A DNA stretch of 47,784 bases from Neomoorella mulderi. GTDB taxonomy: Bacteria; Bacillota; DSM-521; Neomoorellales; Neomoorellaceae. The notes beneath the pieces are model-generated. The model had not been told where the DNA came from, ran no database searches, and saw only the letters and a program-made list of their open reading frames with translations. Both the position numbers and the translations under genes were made by a program. Within the stretch, counting starts at the first letter, position 1; every line of letters begins with the position of its first letter. Positions 1 through 7,312 of this stretch are shown here, piece after piece. The DNA lies in assembly GCA_011375465.1 (NCBI GenBank), contig DRZV01000093.1:1-47784 (forward strand). Direction: 5' to 3'.

Positions 1-1
1 G

Positions 2-1006
2 GAGCCCCGTCTGGAGGTGCTCCTGATAGGTCCTGAGGTGGAGGGCCTGAAGGACTACCTCGGCGACGGGGTGAAGCACTATCCCACTGGTCCTGAGGAT
101 CGGGATATACACGAGGCTATGGAAAAGCTGTTGCAGGAGGGCACCATAGACGCGGCGGTGACCATGCACTATAACTTCCCCCTGGGTACCGCCACGGTGG
201 GGAGGGTGATCACGCCGGGATTGGGCCGGGAGATGTTCCTGGCCACCACCACCGGCACCATGGCCGCCGATAGGGTGGAGGCCATGGTGAAGGCAGCCAT
301 AGCGGGTATAGCCGCGGCTAAAGCCTGCGGCATCTCCAATCCCAGGGTAGGCATCCTCAACCTGGACGGGGCTCGGGCTTGCGAGCGGTCTCTCCAGCGT
401 TTGAAGGAGAGGGGATACAACATCACCTTTGCCGAATCCATCCGGAAAGACGGCGGCTTCATCATGCGGGGTAACGACCTCTTGGCTGGAGCGGCGGATG
501 TAATGGTTACCGACAGCTTAACGGGCAATGTGCTGATGAAGGTCTTCTCCGCCTACACCACGGGCGGGAATTATGAATCGCTGGGATACGGTTACGGTCC
601 GGGTCTAGGCGAGACCTACAACTACGTGGTATGCATAGTCTCCCGGGCCTCGGGAACCCCTGTGGTGGCCGGAGCTCTCCTTTATGCTGCCCAGGCTGCC
701 CGGGGCAAAGTGGTGGAGGTCTTTAAGAAGGAGATGCAGGCGGCTAAGGCTGCTGGTTTGGAGGAACTCTTTGTCAAAGAGGCGGCTCCCGAAGCAGCGG
801 CTGAAGTGACTCCACCCCCCGCCAAGGCGGTGGAGGAGGAGATACCGGGTATAGACGTCCTGGAACTGGAGAACGCGGTGAAGGCCCTGTGGGCTGCCGG
901 CATCTACGCCGAAAGCGGCATGGGCTGCACCGGCCCTGTGGCTCTGGTGGCCAGGGAAGACAAAGAGAGGGCCATAGAAATCTTGAAGGAAAAGGGCTAT
1001 CTCTAA
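2..1006 (+). CDS. grdD: Glycine/sarcosine/betaine reductase component C, alpha subunit (partial, 5' end outside window)
   Basis: The reading frame is open to the left edge, so the true start lies upstream; the GTG at 17 is internal. The protein resembles the PlsX-like GrdD subunit of the selenium-dependent glycine/sarcosine/betaine reductases. In this family component C takes a carboxymethyl-selenoether from the selenoproteins GrdA and GrdB and releases acetyl phosphate through an acetyl-thioester on a C-terminal Cys. That Cys is visible in the motif GMGCTGPVALVA, 26 residues from the C-terminus, after an Ala/Pro/Glu-rich linker. About 335 residues are present against roughly 385 in the family, so about 50 N-terminal residues are missing. 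The gene ends the glycine reductase operon, because a strong hairpin follows at 1026-1056. It implies Stickland-type amino acid fermentation and selenocysteine use. Assignment is from family motifs and is fairly secure. Confidence 0.85.
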   Translation, partial: EPRLEVLLIGPEVEGLKDYLGDGVKHYPTGPEDRDIHEAMEKLLQEGTIDAAVTMHYNFPLGTATVGRVITPGLGREMFLATTTGTMAADRVEAMVKAAIAGIAAAKACGISNPRVGILNLDGARACERSLQRLKERGYNITFAESIRKDGGFIMRGNDLLAGAADVMVTDSLTGNVLMKVFSAYTTGGNYESLGYGYGPGLGETYNYVVCIVSRASGTPVVAGALLYAAQAARGKVVEVFKKEMQAAKAAGLEELFVKEAAPEAAAEVTPPPAKAVEEEIPGIDVLELENAVKALWAAGIYAESGMGCTGPVALVAREDKERAIEILKEKGYL

Positions 1007-1025
1007 AAGCCCTCCAGGAAGAGGC

Positions 1026-1056
1026 AAGGCCCGCCCCTAGAAGAGAGGCGGGCCTT
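1026..1056. terminator. Bidirectional hairpin terminator between grdD and the convergent DUF523 gene
   Basis: A perfect 10-bp inverted repeat (AAGGCCCGCC at 1026-1035 pairing with GGCGGGCCTT at 1047-1056) with an 11-base loop lies 19 bases after the grdD stop. The right arm ends in a short T-run. It also contains the shifted-frame end of the convergent DUF523 gene, so it may serve both strands. Confidence 0.7.
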
Positions 1057-1509
1057 TCTGATGCCTCTGTAGAAACTCCTGTTCGCTGATGACCCTAAAG
1101 CCGTGTCTTATGAGCAGGGCCGCCGTCACCCCGGTCCTGGCCGGAGGGTGTTGGTGAAGGTCCCGTCATATATATACCTGCAACCACAGGAGGGGCTTTT
1201 TTCCTTCAATATGGCCAGATGGGCTTTATGTTCCTGCGCCTGGCGAAGCGTTTCCCTGGCCCCTCTTAAAAAGGCAGAAGTCACATCTTGCCCTTCAATG
1301 TTTATAACCCTGGCCCGGCCTTCCAGCACATCATATCCGTTACCTCCCACGATTTCTGCCGGAGGCCTGGGCACAGGCAATTCCCCCAGAACTTCTGGGC
1401 AGAGGGGCAATAGGGGAAAGGAAAGCGATTCTTTGAGAAAGGGACATAAATTGTCCCCCCCATTGTACTTGCACTTTTCTCCCAAAAGACAAGCGCTGAC
1501 TATTATCAT
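1037..1509 (-). pseudogene. DUF523 (YbbK-like) protein, single frameshift near the C-terminus
   Basis: The start MIIVSACLLGEKCKYNG and the motif EKSPSCGCRYIYDGTF are typical of DUF523, a short family of unknown function with conserved Cys residues that often occurs alone or fused to DUF1722. The uninterrupted frame stops at 1126. The expected family C-terminus continues in another frame as VTAALLIRHGFRVISEQEF and ends at a TAG at 1037-1039. Joining the frames needs one extra base around 1126-1140 (near a CCCC run), which gives 158 codons, a normal family length. The active-site-like Cys residues all lie before the break, so a truncated product could still fold partly. I cannot tell a real mutation from a sequencing indel. 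The gene is divergent from rnhA, with only 36 bases between them. Confidence 0.75.
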
Positions 1510-1545
1510 TTCTTCACCTTATAAAAGTCACCCACAGGAGGAAGG

Positions 1546-2061
1546 ATGCATAAAAAGAAAGAAGTCATCATCTATACCGATGGGGCCTGTTCCGGCAATC
1601 CCGGTCCAGGGGGGTGGGCTGCCTTCATCATAACCGATGATCAGGAAAAGGTTATTTTTGGGACCCATTCCTGGACCACCAATCAGCGGATGGAATTGAC
1701 CGCCGCTGTCGAGGCCCTGAAATCCCTCAAAGAACCTTCCCGGGTGCGCCTTTACAGCGATAGCGCTTATCTTATCAACGCTTTCAACCAGGGGTGGTTG
1801 GATAAATGGGAGAAAAACAATTGGCGCACCAGCCGGGGGGAAGCAGTGGAACATCAAGATCTATGGCGGGAACTGCTAAGGCTTTCCCGTCTTCACCAGG
1901 TAGAGTGGATTAAAGTGAAAGGGCACGGAGAAGACGCCTACAACAGACGGTGTGATCATCTGGCCCGGAAAGCCATCCGCCTGTTAAAAGCTCTGGATCC
2001 CTACGAAAACAGTATATCCCAAGGAGGCAAGCTTGACAATGGTCCTGATAGTGGGAATTAA
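1546..2061 (+). CDS. rnhA: Ribonuclease HI
   Basis: Degrades the RNA strand of RNA-DNA hybrids, removing R-loops and primers, in the cytoplasm with Mg2+. All catalytic residues of type I RNase H are present: D12 in TDGACSGNPGPGG, E50 in MELTAA, D72 in YSDSAY, and H127 and D137 in the segment KVKGHGEDAYNRRCDHLA. At 171 aa it is slightly longer than the 155-aa Escherichia coli enzyme, with the extra residues in a C-terminal tail (ISQGGKLDNG) that overlaps the next gene. The ATG is preceded by a good AGGAGG ribosome site 7 bases upstream. The last 29 bases overlap the flavoprotein gene, which suggests translational coupling. No anomalies seen. Confidence 0.95.
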   Translation: MHKKKEVIIYTDGACSGNPGPGGWAAFIITDDQEKVIFGTHSWTTNQRMELTAAVEALKSLKEPSRVRLYSDSAYLINAFNQGWLDKWEKNNWRTSRGEAVEHQDLWRELLRLSRLHQVEWIKVKGHGEDAYNRRCDHLARKAIRLLKALDPYENSISQGGKLDNGPDSGN

Positions 2062-2647
2062 TGGCAGCTCCCGGCCTAAGGGCAGCACCGCTTTTTTGCT
2101 CCAACAAGCTTTGGGGGCGGCCAGAGAGGCAGGGGCCCAGGTGGAGATGATCCATGTGATGGAAGCCCTGGAAGACCAGAAAACCCCCTATTGCATTCAG
2201 TGCAGCACGCCTTGTTCCGGGGCCTGCTCCTTGAATAACAATCTGGGGAAGGCCTATGACTTCCTGCGGCGGGCGGATGGCTTGATCCTGGCCAGCCCTG
2301 TATGTTTTGGCACCGTCTCAGCCCAGTTGAAGGCCTTTTGGGATAAAAGCCGCATCCTGAGGAAGGAAAAGGCCCTTTACAACATGGTGGGGGCAGGCAT
2401 GGCAGTGGGGGCCAGCCGGTTTGGAGGCCAAGAGACCACCCTCAAAGCCCTCTTTGATATGATGCTGGTGCAGGGCACGATGATAGTGGGCGACGGCTTT
2501 ATAGAAGCTGATTGCGGGCACCACGGCGCCTGTGCTCAAGCCCCAGCAGAGGAAGACGCCTTCGCCCTTCAGAGAGCCCGCCTTTTGGGCCAAAGGGTTT
2601 GGGAGGTGGCCATGGCCATCCGGATCCTGCGCCGACACCGCCTTTAG
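2033..2647 (+). CDS. Flavodoxin/NADPH-dependent FMN reductase family protein (iron-sulfur flavoprotein-like)
   Basis: The N-terminus LIVGINGSSRPKGSTAFLL is the phosphate-binding loop of the FMN reductase/flavodoxin fold. A Cys cluster (YCIQCSTPCSGACSL, about residues 54-68) resembles the 4Fe-4S site of archaeal and clostridial iron-sulfur flavoproteins, although spacing differs from the classical CX2CX2CX5C. The motif ASPVCFGTVSAQLKAFWDK is the second FMN-contact segment of the family. The likely role is flavin- or FeS-mediated electron transfer or quinone/metal reduction; the physiological partner cannot be inferred. The start is TTG at 2033 (AAGGAGG 5 bases upstream) or ATG at 2039 (11 bases); I list the former. 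It overlaps the end of rnhA and lies 9 bases before the dGTPase-like gene. Confidence 0.7.
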   Translation: MTMVLIVGINGSSRPKGSTAFLLQQALGAAREAGAQVEMIHVMEALEDQKTPYCIQCSTPCSGACSLNNNLGKAYDFLRRADGLILASPVCFGTVSAQLKAFWDKSRILRKEKALYNMVGAGMAVGASRFGGQETTLKALFDMMLVQGTMIVGDGFIEADCGHHGACAQAPAEEDAFALQRARLLGQRVWEVAMAIRILRRHRL

Positions 2648-2656
2648 GAGGTCAAG

Positions 2657-3649
2657 ATGTTCTTAAGGCGCGATATGGAAAAACTGGAAGAGAAGATTTT
2701 GAGCCCCAGGGCCGCCCTCAGCAGCCGTACCCGGGGCAGGCTCAGACCGGAAGATCCCTGTCCTGTCCGCACGGAATTTCAGAGGGACAGGGATCGCATC
2801 ATCCATTCCAAGGCTTTTAGAAGGCTAAAACACAAAACCCAGGTTTTCGTAGCTCCTGAAGGGGATCACTACCGGACCCGCCTCACCCACACCCTGGAGG
2901 TGTCCCAGATCAGCAGGACCATAGCTCGTGCCTTGCGATTAAATGAAGACTTGACCGAGGCCATAGCCTTAGGGCACGACCTGGGCCATACCCCCTTTGG
3001 CCATTCGGGGGAAGAGGCTTTAAACGAGGTGACGCCCCACGGGTTTAAACACAACGAGCAGAGCCTCAGGGTGGTGGATCTCCTGGAGGGGGGAAGAGGG
3101 TTGAACCTCACCTGGGAAGTCAGGGACGGGATCTTGAACCACACCGGCCCTCACCTTCCCCAGACCCTGGAAGGCCAAATAGTACGCTATGCCGATCGCA
3201 TAGCCTACATCAATCATGACATAGACGATGCCTTGAGGGCAGGTATTCTAAAGCTGGAAGACCTCCCCCAAGATTGTCTGCGGGTTTTGGGCTTTACCCA
3301 CAGGGAACGGATAAACACCATGGTCCTGGATATGATAAAGTCCAGCTGGGATAAAGACCACATTGCCATGAGCCCCGAGGTACAGGAGGCCGCGGATAGA
3401 TTGAGGGAGTTTCTCTTTCAGAGGGTATACCTGGATTCCCCGGCCAAAGCCGAAGAGGGCAAGGCCAAGAACATGTTAAAGCAGCTCTACTACTATTACC
3501 TGGAACATCCCCAGCTGCTGCCTCCAGAGCTGGCCCCCAATGATCCCTTGCCCAGGAGAGTGTGCGATTATATAGCCGGTATGACTGACCGCTTTGCCCT
3601 GAACCAGTATATCAAGTTATTTGTGCCCACCGGCTATCCCTGCGAGTAA
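2657..3649 (+). CDS. dgt: Deoxyguanosinetriphosphate triphosphohydrolase-like protein
   Basis: HD-superfamily dNTP triphosphohydrolase, which converts dGTP (or other dNTPs) to the nucleoside plus tripolyphosphate. Metal-binding residues are visible in THTLEVSQISR (H of the first HD half) and in GHDLGHTPFGHSGEEALN (the HD pair and downstream His). The segment FRRLKHKTQVFVAPEGDHYRTR is the family's nucleotide-contact region and ADRIAYINHDIDDALRAG holds the last metal Asp. At 330 aa it is the short type common in Clostridia, lacking the longer insert of the E. coli enzyme. ATG start with AGGAGG 7 bases upstream. In many Clostridia this gene sits directly before dnaG-rpoD, as it does here apart from a 430-base spacer. 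Confidence 0.88.
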   Translation: MFLRRDMEKLEEKILSPRAALSSRTRGRLRPEDPCPVRTEFQRDRDRIIHSKAFRRLKHKTQVFVAPEGDHYRTRLTHTLEVSQISRTIARALRLNEDLTEAIALGHDLGHTPFGHSGEEALNEVTPHGFKHNEQSLRVVDLLEGGRGLNLTWEVRDGILNHTGPHLPQTLEGQIVRYADRIAYINHDIDDALRAGILKLEDLPQDCLRVLGFTHRERINTMVLDMIKSSWDKDHIAMSPEVQEAADRLREFLFQRVYLDSPAKAEEGKAKNMLKQLYYYYLEHPQLLPPELAPNDPLPRRVCDYIAGMTDRFALNQYIKLFVPTGYPCE

Positions 3650-3656
3650 ACCATAA

Positions 3657-3716
3657 AGGAGGGGCATCTCTTCGCTCGTCAGGCTATCCGCACGGTGACG
3701 GCAGGATGCCCCTCCT
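3657..3716. other. Nested long stem-loop downstream of dgt
   Basis: A perfect 12-bp inverted repeat (AGGAGGGGCATC at 3657-3668, GATGCCCCTCCT at 3705-3716) encloses 36 bases holding a second inverted repeat (CGTCA 3677-3681 / TGACG 3696-3700). There is no T-run on the plus side and only a short TTTATGG on the minus side. It may act as a dgt terminator, a transcript stabiliser or an unassigned structured RNA. The rest of the 3650-4081 spacer holds only the small ORF and the dnaG promoter region. Confidence 0.45.
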
Positions 3717-3749
3717 CTCCGTGAGTATTATGCCCCAAGGGGGCTGAGA

Positions 3750-3893
3750 TTATACCTTGTTCTGGTTCTTCTGTTGATGCACCGGGTTGCTTATAAAAGG
3801 CTCTAAAAGGCCCTTTATCACCCCTTGATACAGGGCCAGGAGAATGCTACCGCCTATCAAGGCGATAAGGAACAGGGCTATGCCTTTAGTCAT
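3750..3893 (-). CDS. Small single-span membrane protein (47 aa), unknown function
   Basis: An ATG at 3893 (reverse strand), preceded by GGGAGG six bases upstream, opens a 47-codon frame ending in TAA. The product begins MTKGIALFLIALIGGSILLA and has one clear hydrophobic segment (about residues 5-22), a short amphipathic stretch, and a polar Gln/Asn/Lys tail. It sits alone, divergent from dnaG, with the nested hairpin at 3657-3716 behind it. The ribosome site, start codon and coherent membrane-protein pattern support a real gene. I do not recognise the family. Many Clostridia carry such one-helix proteins; a sporulation or envelope role is only a guess. Confidence 0.55.
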   Translation of the reverse strand: MTKGIALFLIALIGGSILLALYQGVIKGLLEPFISNPVHQQKNQNKV

Positions 3894-3963
3894 GGTGGCC
3901 TCCCGTGATCCTTTTATAGAAAGCTTGCTCCTCCCTTGAAATTTTATTCACCAAACTCTAAGG

Positions 3964-3969
3964 TATAAT
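3964..3969 (+). promoter_or_regulatory. Candidate -10 element for dnaG-rpoD
   Basis: A perfect TATAAT lies about 115 bases before the dnaG start in the most AT-rich part of the spacer. No good -35 is at 17 bases; TTGAAA at 3936-3941 is 22 bases away. Weak support. Confidence 0.3.
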
Positions 3970-4081
3970 ATGGTAAGGGGTAACAAATAATAGAGAAAAG
4001 GTAAAAATCAAAACCAGGAAGAGGATATTTGTCTTTAATGGCGAATTGTATAAATCGATCAGGGCTATAGGGGGAAGGACC

Positions 4082-5878
4082 GTGGGGATTTCCCTTTCTC
4101 CTGAAACGCTGGAAGAGATAAAGCTGAGGGCCGATATAGTGGACGTCATAGGCCGCTACGTACATCTAAAGAAGAGAGGCCGCAACTACGTAGCCCTCTG
4201 TCCCTTTCATCAGGAGAGGACCCCTTCCTTTACCGTGAGCCCGGAAAAACAGATGTTCTATTGCTTCGGCTGCGGCATAGGGGGCGATGTCTTCACCTTC
4301 CTCATGAAGTATGAGGGCTTGGATTTTGCGGAGGCGGCAGCCAAGCTGGCAGAGCTCACCGGGGTGGATTTAAAAAATCCGCCTTCTTCCCCGGCAGCCA
4401 GAAAAATCAAAGAGCGCCTATATGAATTGGGGGCCCTGGCGGCTGGCTTCTATTACCATATATTAAAATCTCAACCTGAGGGGAGGGCAGCCCGGGAATA
4501 CCTGGAGAAGAGAGGGGTCAAGGAAGAAGCCGTCCAAGCCTTCCAGCTGGGTTTTTCTCCCCCTGAAGGGAAGGCCCTGGTGCACCACCTCAGGGAAAAG
4601 GGGTTTTCCTATGGCGAGATGGAACAGGCAGGCCTCGTATCCTTATCCGGAAAGGAACCCCAGGACCGTTTCCGGGGCCGCATAATGTTTCCCATAAAGG
4701 ATGCCCAGGGCAGGGTGGTGGGTTTCGGGGGGCGCCTCCTGGGGGAGGGACAGCCCAAATATCTGAACTCACCAGAAGGCCCGCTTTTCCAAAAAGGCCG
4801 CCTGCTATACGGCCTTCACCTGGCCCTCCCTGAGATAAGGAAAAGGGAGCAGGTGGTGCTGGTGGAGGGCTATATGGACGTCATCGCCTGCTGGCAGCAA
4901 GGCATAAAGAACGCGGTGGCTTCCCTGGGAACCTCCCTCACCGATGACCAGGCCAGGGAAATGAAAAAACTTGCCCGAGAAGTGATAATAGCCTATGATA
5001 ATGATCTGGCTGGTCAAGCCGCCACCCTGAGAGGCCTGGAGCTGTTGTACCGCAGGGGTCTCCAGGTGAGGGTTTTGGAGCTGCCCCCGGGAACTGACCC
5101 TGACGATTTTTTAAAAAGTCAGGGGCCGGGAGCCTTTCAACTCCTGCTGCAGGAGAGCCTGCCCCTGATGGAGTTCTGCTTAAAAAGGCTCCTTTCCCAA
5201 CACGATCCTTCCCATCCCTTGGGGAAAAAGGCTATTGTGGAGGAACTCCTGCCCCACCTTGAGGCCATAAAGGATCCGGTGGAACAGGAGGCCTACGTCA
5301 GGCTTGTGAGCCGTCGGGTGGGCGTTTCGGAAAATGCCATCTACAGGGCCATGGCTTCAATGGAAACCCGGAGGGTGCACAGGACCCCGATCTCTCCTCC
5401 TAGAAAACCAGAAGAGGGCAAAAGGCAAGCCGGCAGCCTGGAAATGTTCTTGCTGAAGGCTTATATAGAAAGCCCGGTTCTGGCAGACGTTATAGACCAG
5501 AAATTAGGAGAAAAATGGGCAGAAGGTGTGGCAGAAGGGCTGATACCCTTTATAAGAGAGATAAGGAGAGAAAATCCGGAAATGGCAGGGGAGGGTTTGC
5601 TCGATTTGCTGAAGCACAGGGGAGAGAAGGAGGAATGGAAAGGGATTTTGGCTGCGATGGCTGTGGAAAGGGACAAGGGACCTCTGAAGGAGGAGATGGT
5701 GGAGAAGGCTATAAACCTCTTTAAAATAAAGGAGCTCCAGAAAAGGGAGAGGGAGGTCCGCAGGAGCTTAAGCCGTATGGCGGAAATCGGTCCCCCCAGC
5801 CTGGTGGAAGCGTTACAGAAGGAGATTTTCCAGCTTCAAGTTACCATCAATAAGCTGAAATGCGGAAAGGGGGGATAA
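4082..5878 (+). CDS. dnaG: DNA primase
   Basis: Synthesises RNA primers at the replication fork and works with the DnaB helicase. Domains in order: the N-terminal CHC2 zinc ribbon (CPFH near residue 40, CFGCG near 61), the primase core, then a TOPRIM domain with the Glu motif VLVEGYMDV and the Asp motif AYDNDLAGQAA. A helicase-interaction region makes up the final 150 residues. I chose GTG at 4082 because GGGAAGGA lies just upstream and the protein then begins MGISLSPETLEEIKLRADIV, as primases normally do; the upstream TTG at 4046 adds an unconserved leader. About 598 aa, the usual length. Only 3 bases separate it from rpoD, the classical macromolecular-synthesis arrangement. No defects seen. 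Confidence 0.95.
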   Translation: MGISLSPETLEEIKLRADIVDVIGRYVHLKKRGRNYVALCPFHQERTPSFTVSPEKQMFYCFGCGIGGDVFTFLMKYEGLDFAEAAAKLAELTGVDLKNPPSSPAARKIKERLYELGALAAGFYYHILKSQPEGRAAREYLEKRGVKEEAVQAFQLGFSPPEGKALVHHLREKGFSYGEMEQAGLVSLSGKEPQDRFRGRIMFPIKDAQGRVVGFGGRLLGEGQPKYLNSPEGPLFQKGRLLYGLHLALPEIRKREQVVLVEGYMDVIACWQQGIKNAVASLGTSLTDDQAREMKKLAREVIIAYDNDLAGQAATLRGLELLYRRGLQVRVLELPPGTDPDDFLKSQGPGAFQLLLQESLPLMEFCLKRLLSQHDPSHPLGKKAIVEELLPHLEAIKDPVEQEAYVRLVSRRVGVSENAIYRAMASMETRRVHRTPISPPRKPEEGKRQAGSLEMFLLKAYIESPVLADVIDQKLGEKWAEGVAEGLIPFIREIRRENPEMAGEGLLDLLKHRGEKEEWKGILAAMAVERDKGPLKEEMVEKAINLFKIKELQKREREVRRSLSRMAEIGPPSLVEALQKEIFQLQVTINKLKCGKGG

Positions 5879-5881
5879 AGG

Positions 5882-6958
5882 GTGAAAGAGGGCCTACGTG
5901 AAGCCATGAGGGAGCTCATAGCTAGAGGTAAACAGCAGGGCTCCTTGACCTATGGGGAGATAATGGACTCTTTAGAGGATTTCGAGCTCACCCCTGAAGA
6001 GATAGAAGGTATATACGAAGAATTGGAAAGCCATGGGATTAAGGTGGTCCCCGACACCGGGGGTTTAGAGGAAAAGGGGATGCCCGGAGAGGCCGGGGCA
6101 GAGCGGGAAGAATTATTGCCGGAATATTTAGCCCTCGATGATCCCGTGAGAATGTACCTTAAGGAAATAGGACGGGTACCCTTCCTCACCCCAGAGGAAG
6201 AGATAGAACTGGCCAAGAGAAGGGAAAAGGGGGATGAGGAGGCCAAACGCCGCCTTATAGAGGCCAACCTGCGGCTGGTGGTGAGTATTGCCAAGAGATA
6301 TGTGGGCAGGGGGCTCCTTTTTTTGGACCTCATCCAAGAGGGCAACCTGGGCTTGATCAAGGCTGTGGAAAAATTTGACTGGAGGAAGGGCTATAAGTTC
6401 AGCACTTATGCCACCTGGTGGATAAGACAGGCCATAACCAGGGCCATCGCCGATCAGGCCCGCACCATAAGGATACCTGTCCACATGGTGGAGACCATAA
6501 ACAAGCTCATAAAGATTCAGAGGCAGTTGGTGCAAGAACTGGGCAGGGAACCCACCCCGGAGGAGATAGCCGAGGCCATGGAAGTGCCGGTGGAGAGGGT
6601 GAGGGAGATCATGAAGATCGCCCAGGAGCCCATATCCCTGGAAACCCCCATAGGTGAAGAAGAGGACAGCCATTTGGGCGATTTTATCGAGGACGAGGAG
6701 GCCCAGGCTCCGGCAGAGGCTGCTTCCCAGGCCCTTTTGAGGGAACAGCTGGAGGAAGTCCTGGAGACCTTGACCCCCAGAGAGCGGCGGGTCCTGCGTT
6801 TGCGCTTCGGCTTGGAGGACGGCAGGGCTCGAACCCTGGAAGAGGTGGGCCAGGAGTTCGGGGTCACCCGGGAGAGGATAAGGCAGATAGAGGCCAAGGC
6901 CCTGCGTAAACTCCGCCATCCCAGCCGGAGCAAGAAATTAAAGGATTATCTAGAATAA
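5882..6958 (+). CDS. rpoD: RNA polymerase primary sigma factor (sigma-A)
   Basis: The housekeeping sigma subunit, recognising TTGACA/TATAAT promoters such as those seen here at 7045, 9149 and 15645. Region 1.1 is short (residues 1-70). Region 1.2 contains DDPVRMYLKEIGRVPFLTP. Region 2 contains NLRLVVSIAKRYVGRG, the core-binding DLIQEGNLGLIKAVEKFD, and the -10 reading segment FSTYATWWIRQAITRA. Region 3 follows (RIPVHMVETINKL), and region 4 has the helix-turn-helix LEEVGQEFGVTRERIRQIEAKAL. 358 aa is normal for Clostridia. GTG start three bases after the dnaG stop, so it is co-transcribed with dnaG. Intact. Confidence 0.97.
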   Translation: MKEGLREAMRELIARGKQQGSLTYGEIMDSLEDFELTPEEIEGIYEELESHGIKVVPDTGGLEEKGMPGEAGAEREELLPEYLALDDPVRMYLKEIGRVPFLTPEEEIELAKRREKGDEEAKRRLIEANLRLVVSIAKRYVGRGLLFLDLIQEGNLGLIKAVEKFDWRKGYKFSTYATWWIRQAITRAIADQARTIRIPVHMVETINKLIKIQRQLVQELGREPTPEEIAEAMEVPVERVREIMKIAQEPISLETPIGEEEDSHLGDFIEDEEAQAPAEAASQALLREQLEEVLETLTPRERRVLRLRFGLEDGRARTLEEVGQEFGVTRERIRQIEAKALRKLRHPSRSKKLKDYLE

Positions 6959-7044
6959 AATTCCAAAAATCCAGCCGGAGGCGCTGTGGGGAATCCGGCC
7001 TTGGCCTGGGGAGGTATCCTGCTCATTTTTCAGCCCCTTTGGTC

Positions 7045-7073
7045 TTGACCTAAAGGGCAACAGCGTATATAAT
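7045..7073 (+). promoter_or_regulatory. Sigma-A promoter for the tRNA pair
   Basis: TTGACC (7045-7050), 17-base spacer, TATAAT (7068-7073). Transcription would begin about 7080, ten bases before the first tRNA. Confidence 0.75.
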
Positions 7074-7089
7074 TATATGTGTGAGGCCT

Positions 7090-7164
7090 TCCTCGGTAGC
7101 TCAATGGTAGAGCGCCCGGCTGTTAACCGGGTGGTTGCAGGTTCGAGTCCTGCCCGAGGAGCCA
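7090..7164 (+). tRNA. tRNA-Asn (GTT)
   Basis: Full cloverleaf of 75 bases with encoded CCA. The acceptor stem is TCCTCGG/CCGAGGA, the D arm contains AGCTCAATGGTAGAGC, and the anticodon loop is CTGTTAA, giving GUU. The T arm is GCAGGTTCGAGTCCTGC. First gene after the promoter at 7045. Confidence 0.95.
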
Positions 7165-7168
7165 GTAC

Positions 7169-7243
7169 GGGCCCATAGCTCAACGGTAGAGCAGCGGACT
7201 CATAATCCGTTGGTTCCAGGTTCGAATCCTGGTGGGCCCACCA
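7169..7243 (+). tRNA. tRNA with CAT anticodon: elongator Met, or Ile (lysidine)
   Basis: Cloverleaf of 75 bases with encoded CCA, four bases after tRNA-Asn. The acceptor stem GGGCCCA/TGGGCCC is fully paired, so it is not the initiator. The anticodon loop CTCATAA occurs both in elongator tRNA-Met and in lysidine-modified tRNA-Ile2. Without comparison I cannot separate the two. Confidence 0.9.
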
Positions 7244-7312
7244 AGATGGTAAGGCCAGTGGGAGTGGAAGAGACCTAGCCCGCTGGCCCCAATCTTTAAT
7301 GGGGGGAGCAAG

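Noticed and set aside
3936..3969. TTGAAA/TATAAT as a dnaG promoter
   Set aside because: The spacing is 22 bases, too long for a normal sigma-A promoter; only the -10 was kept, with low confidence.
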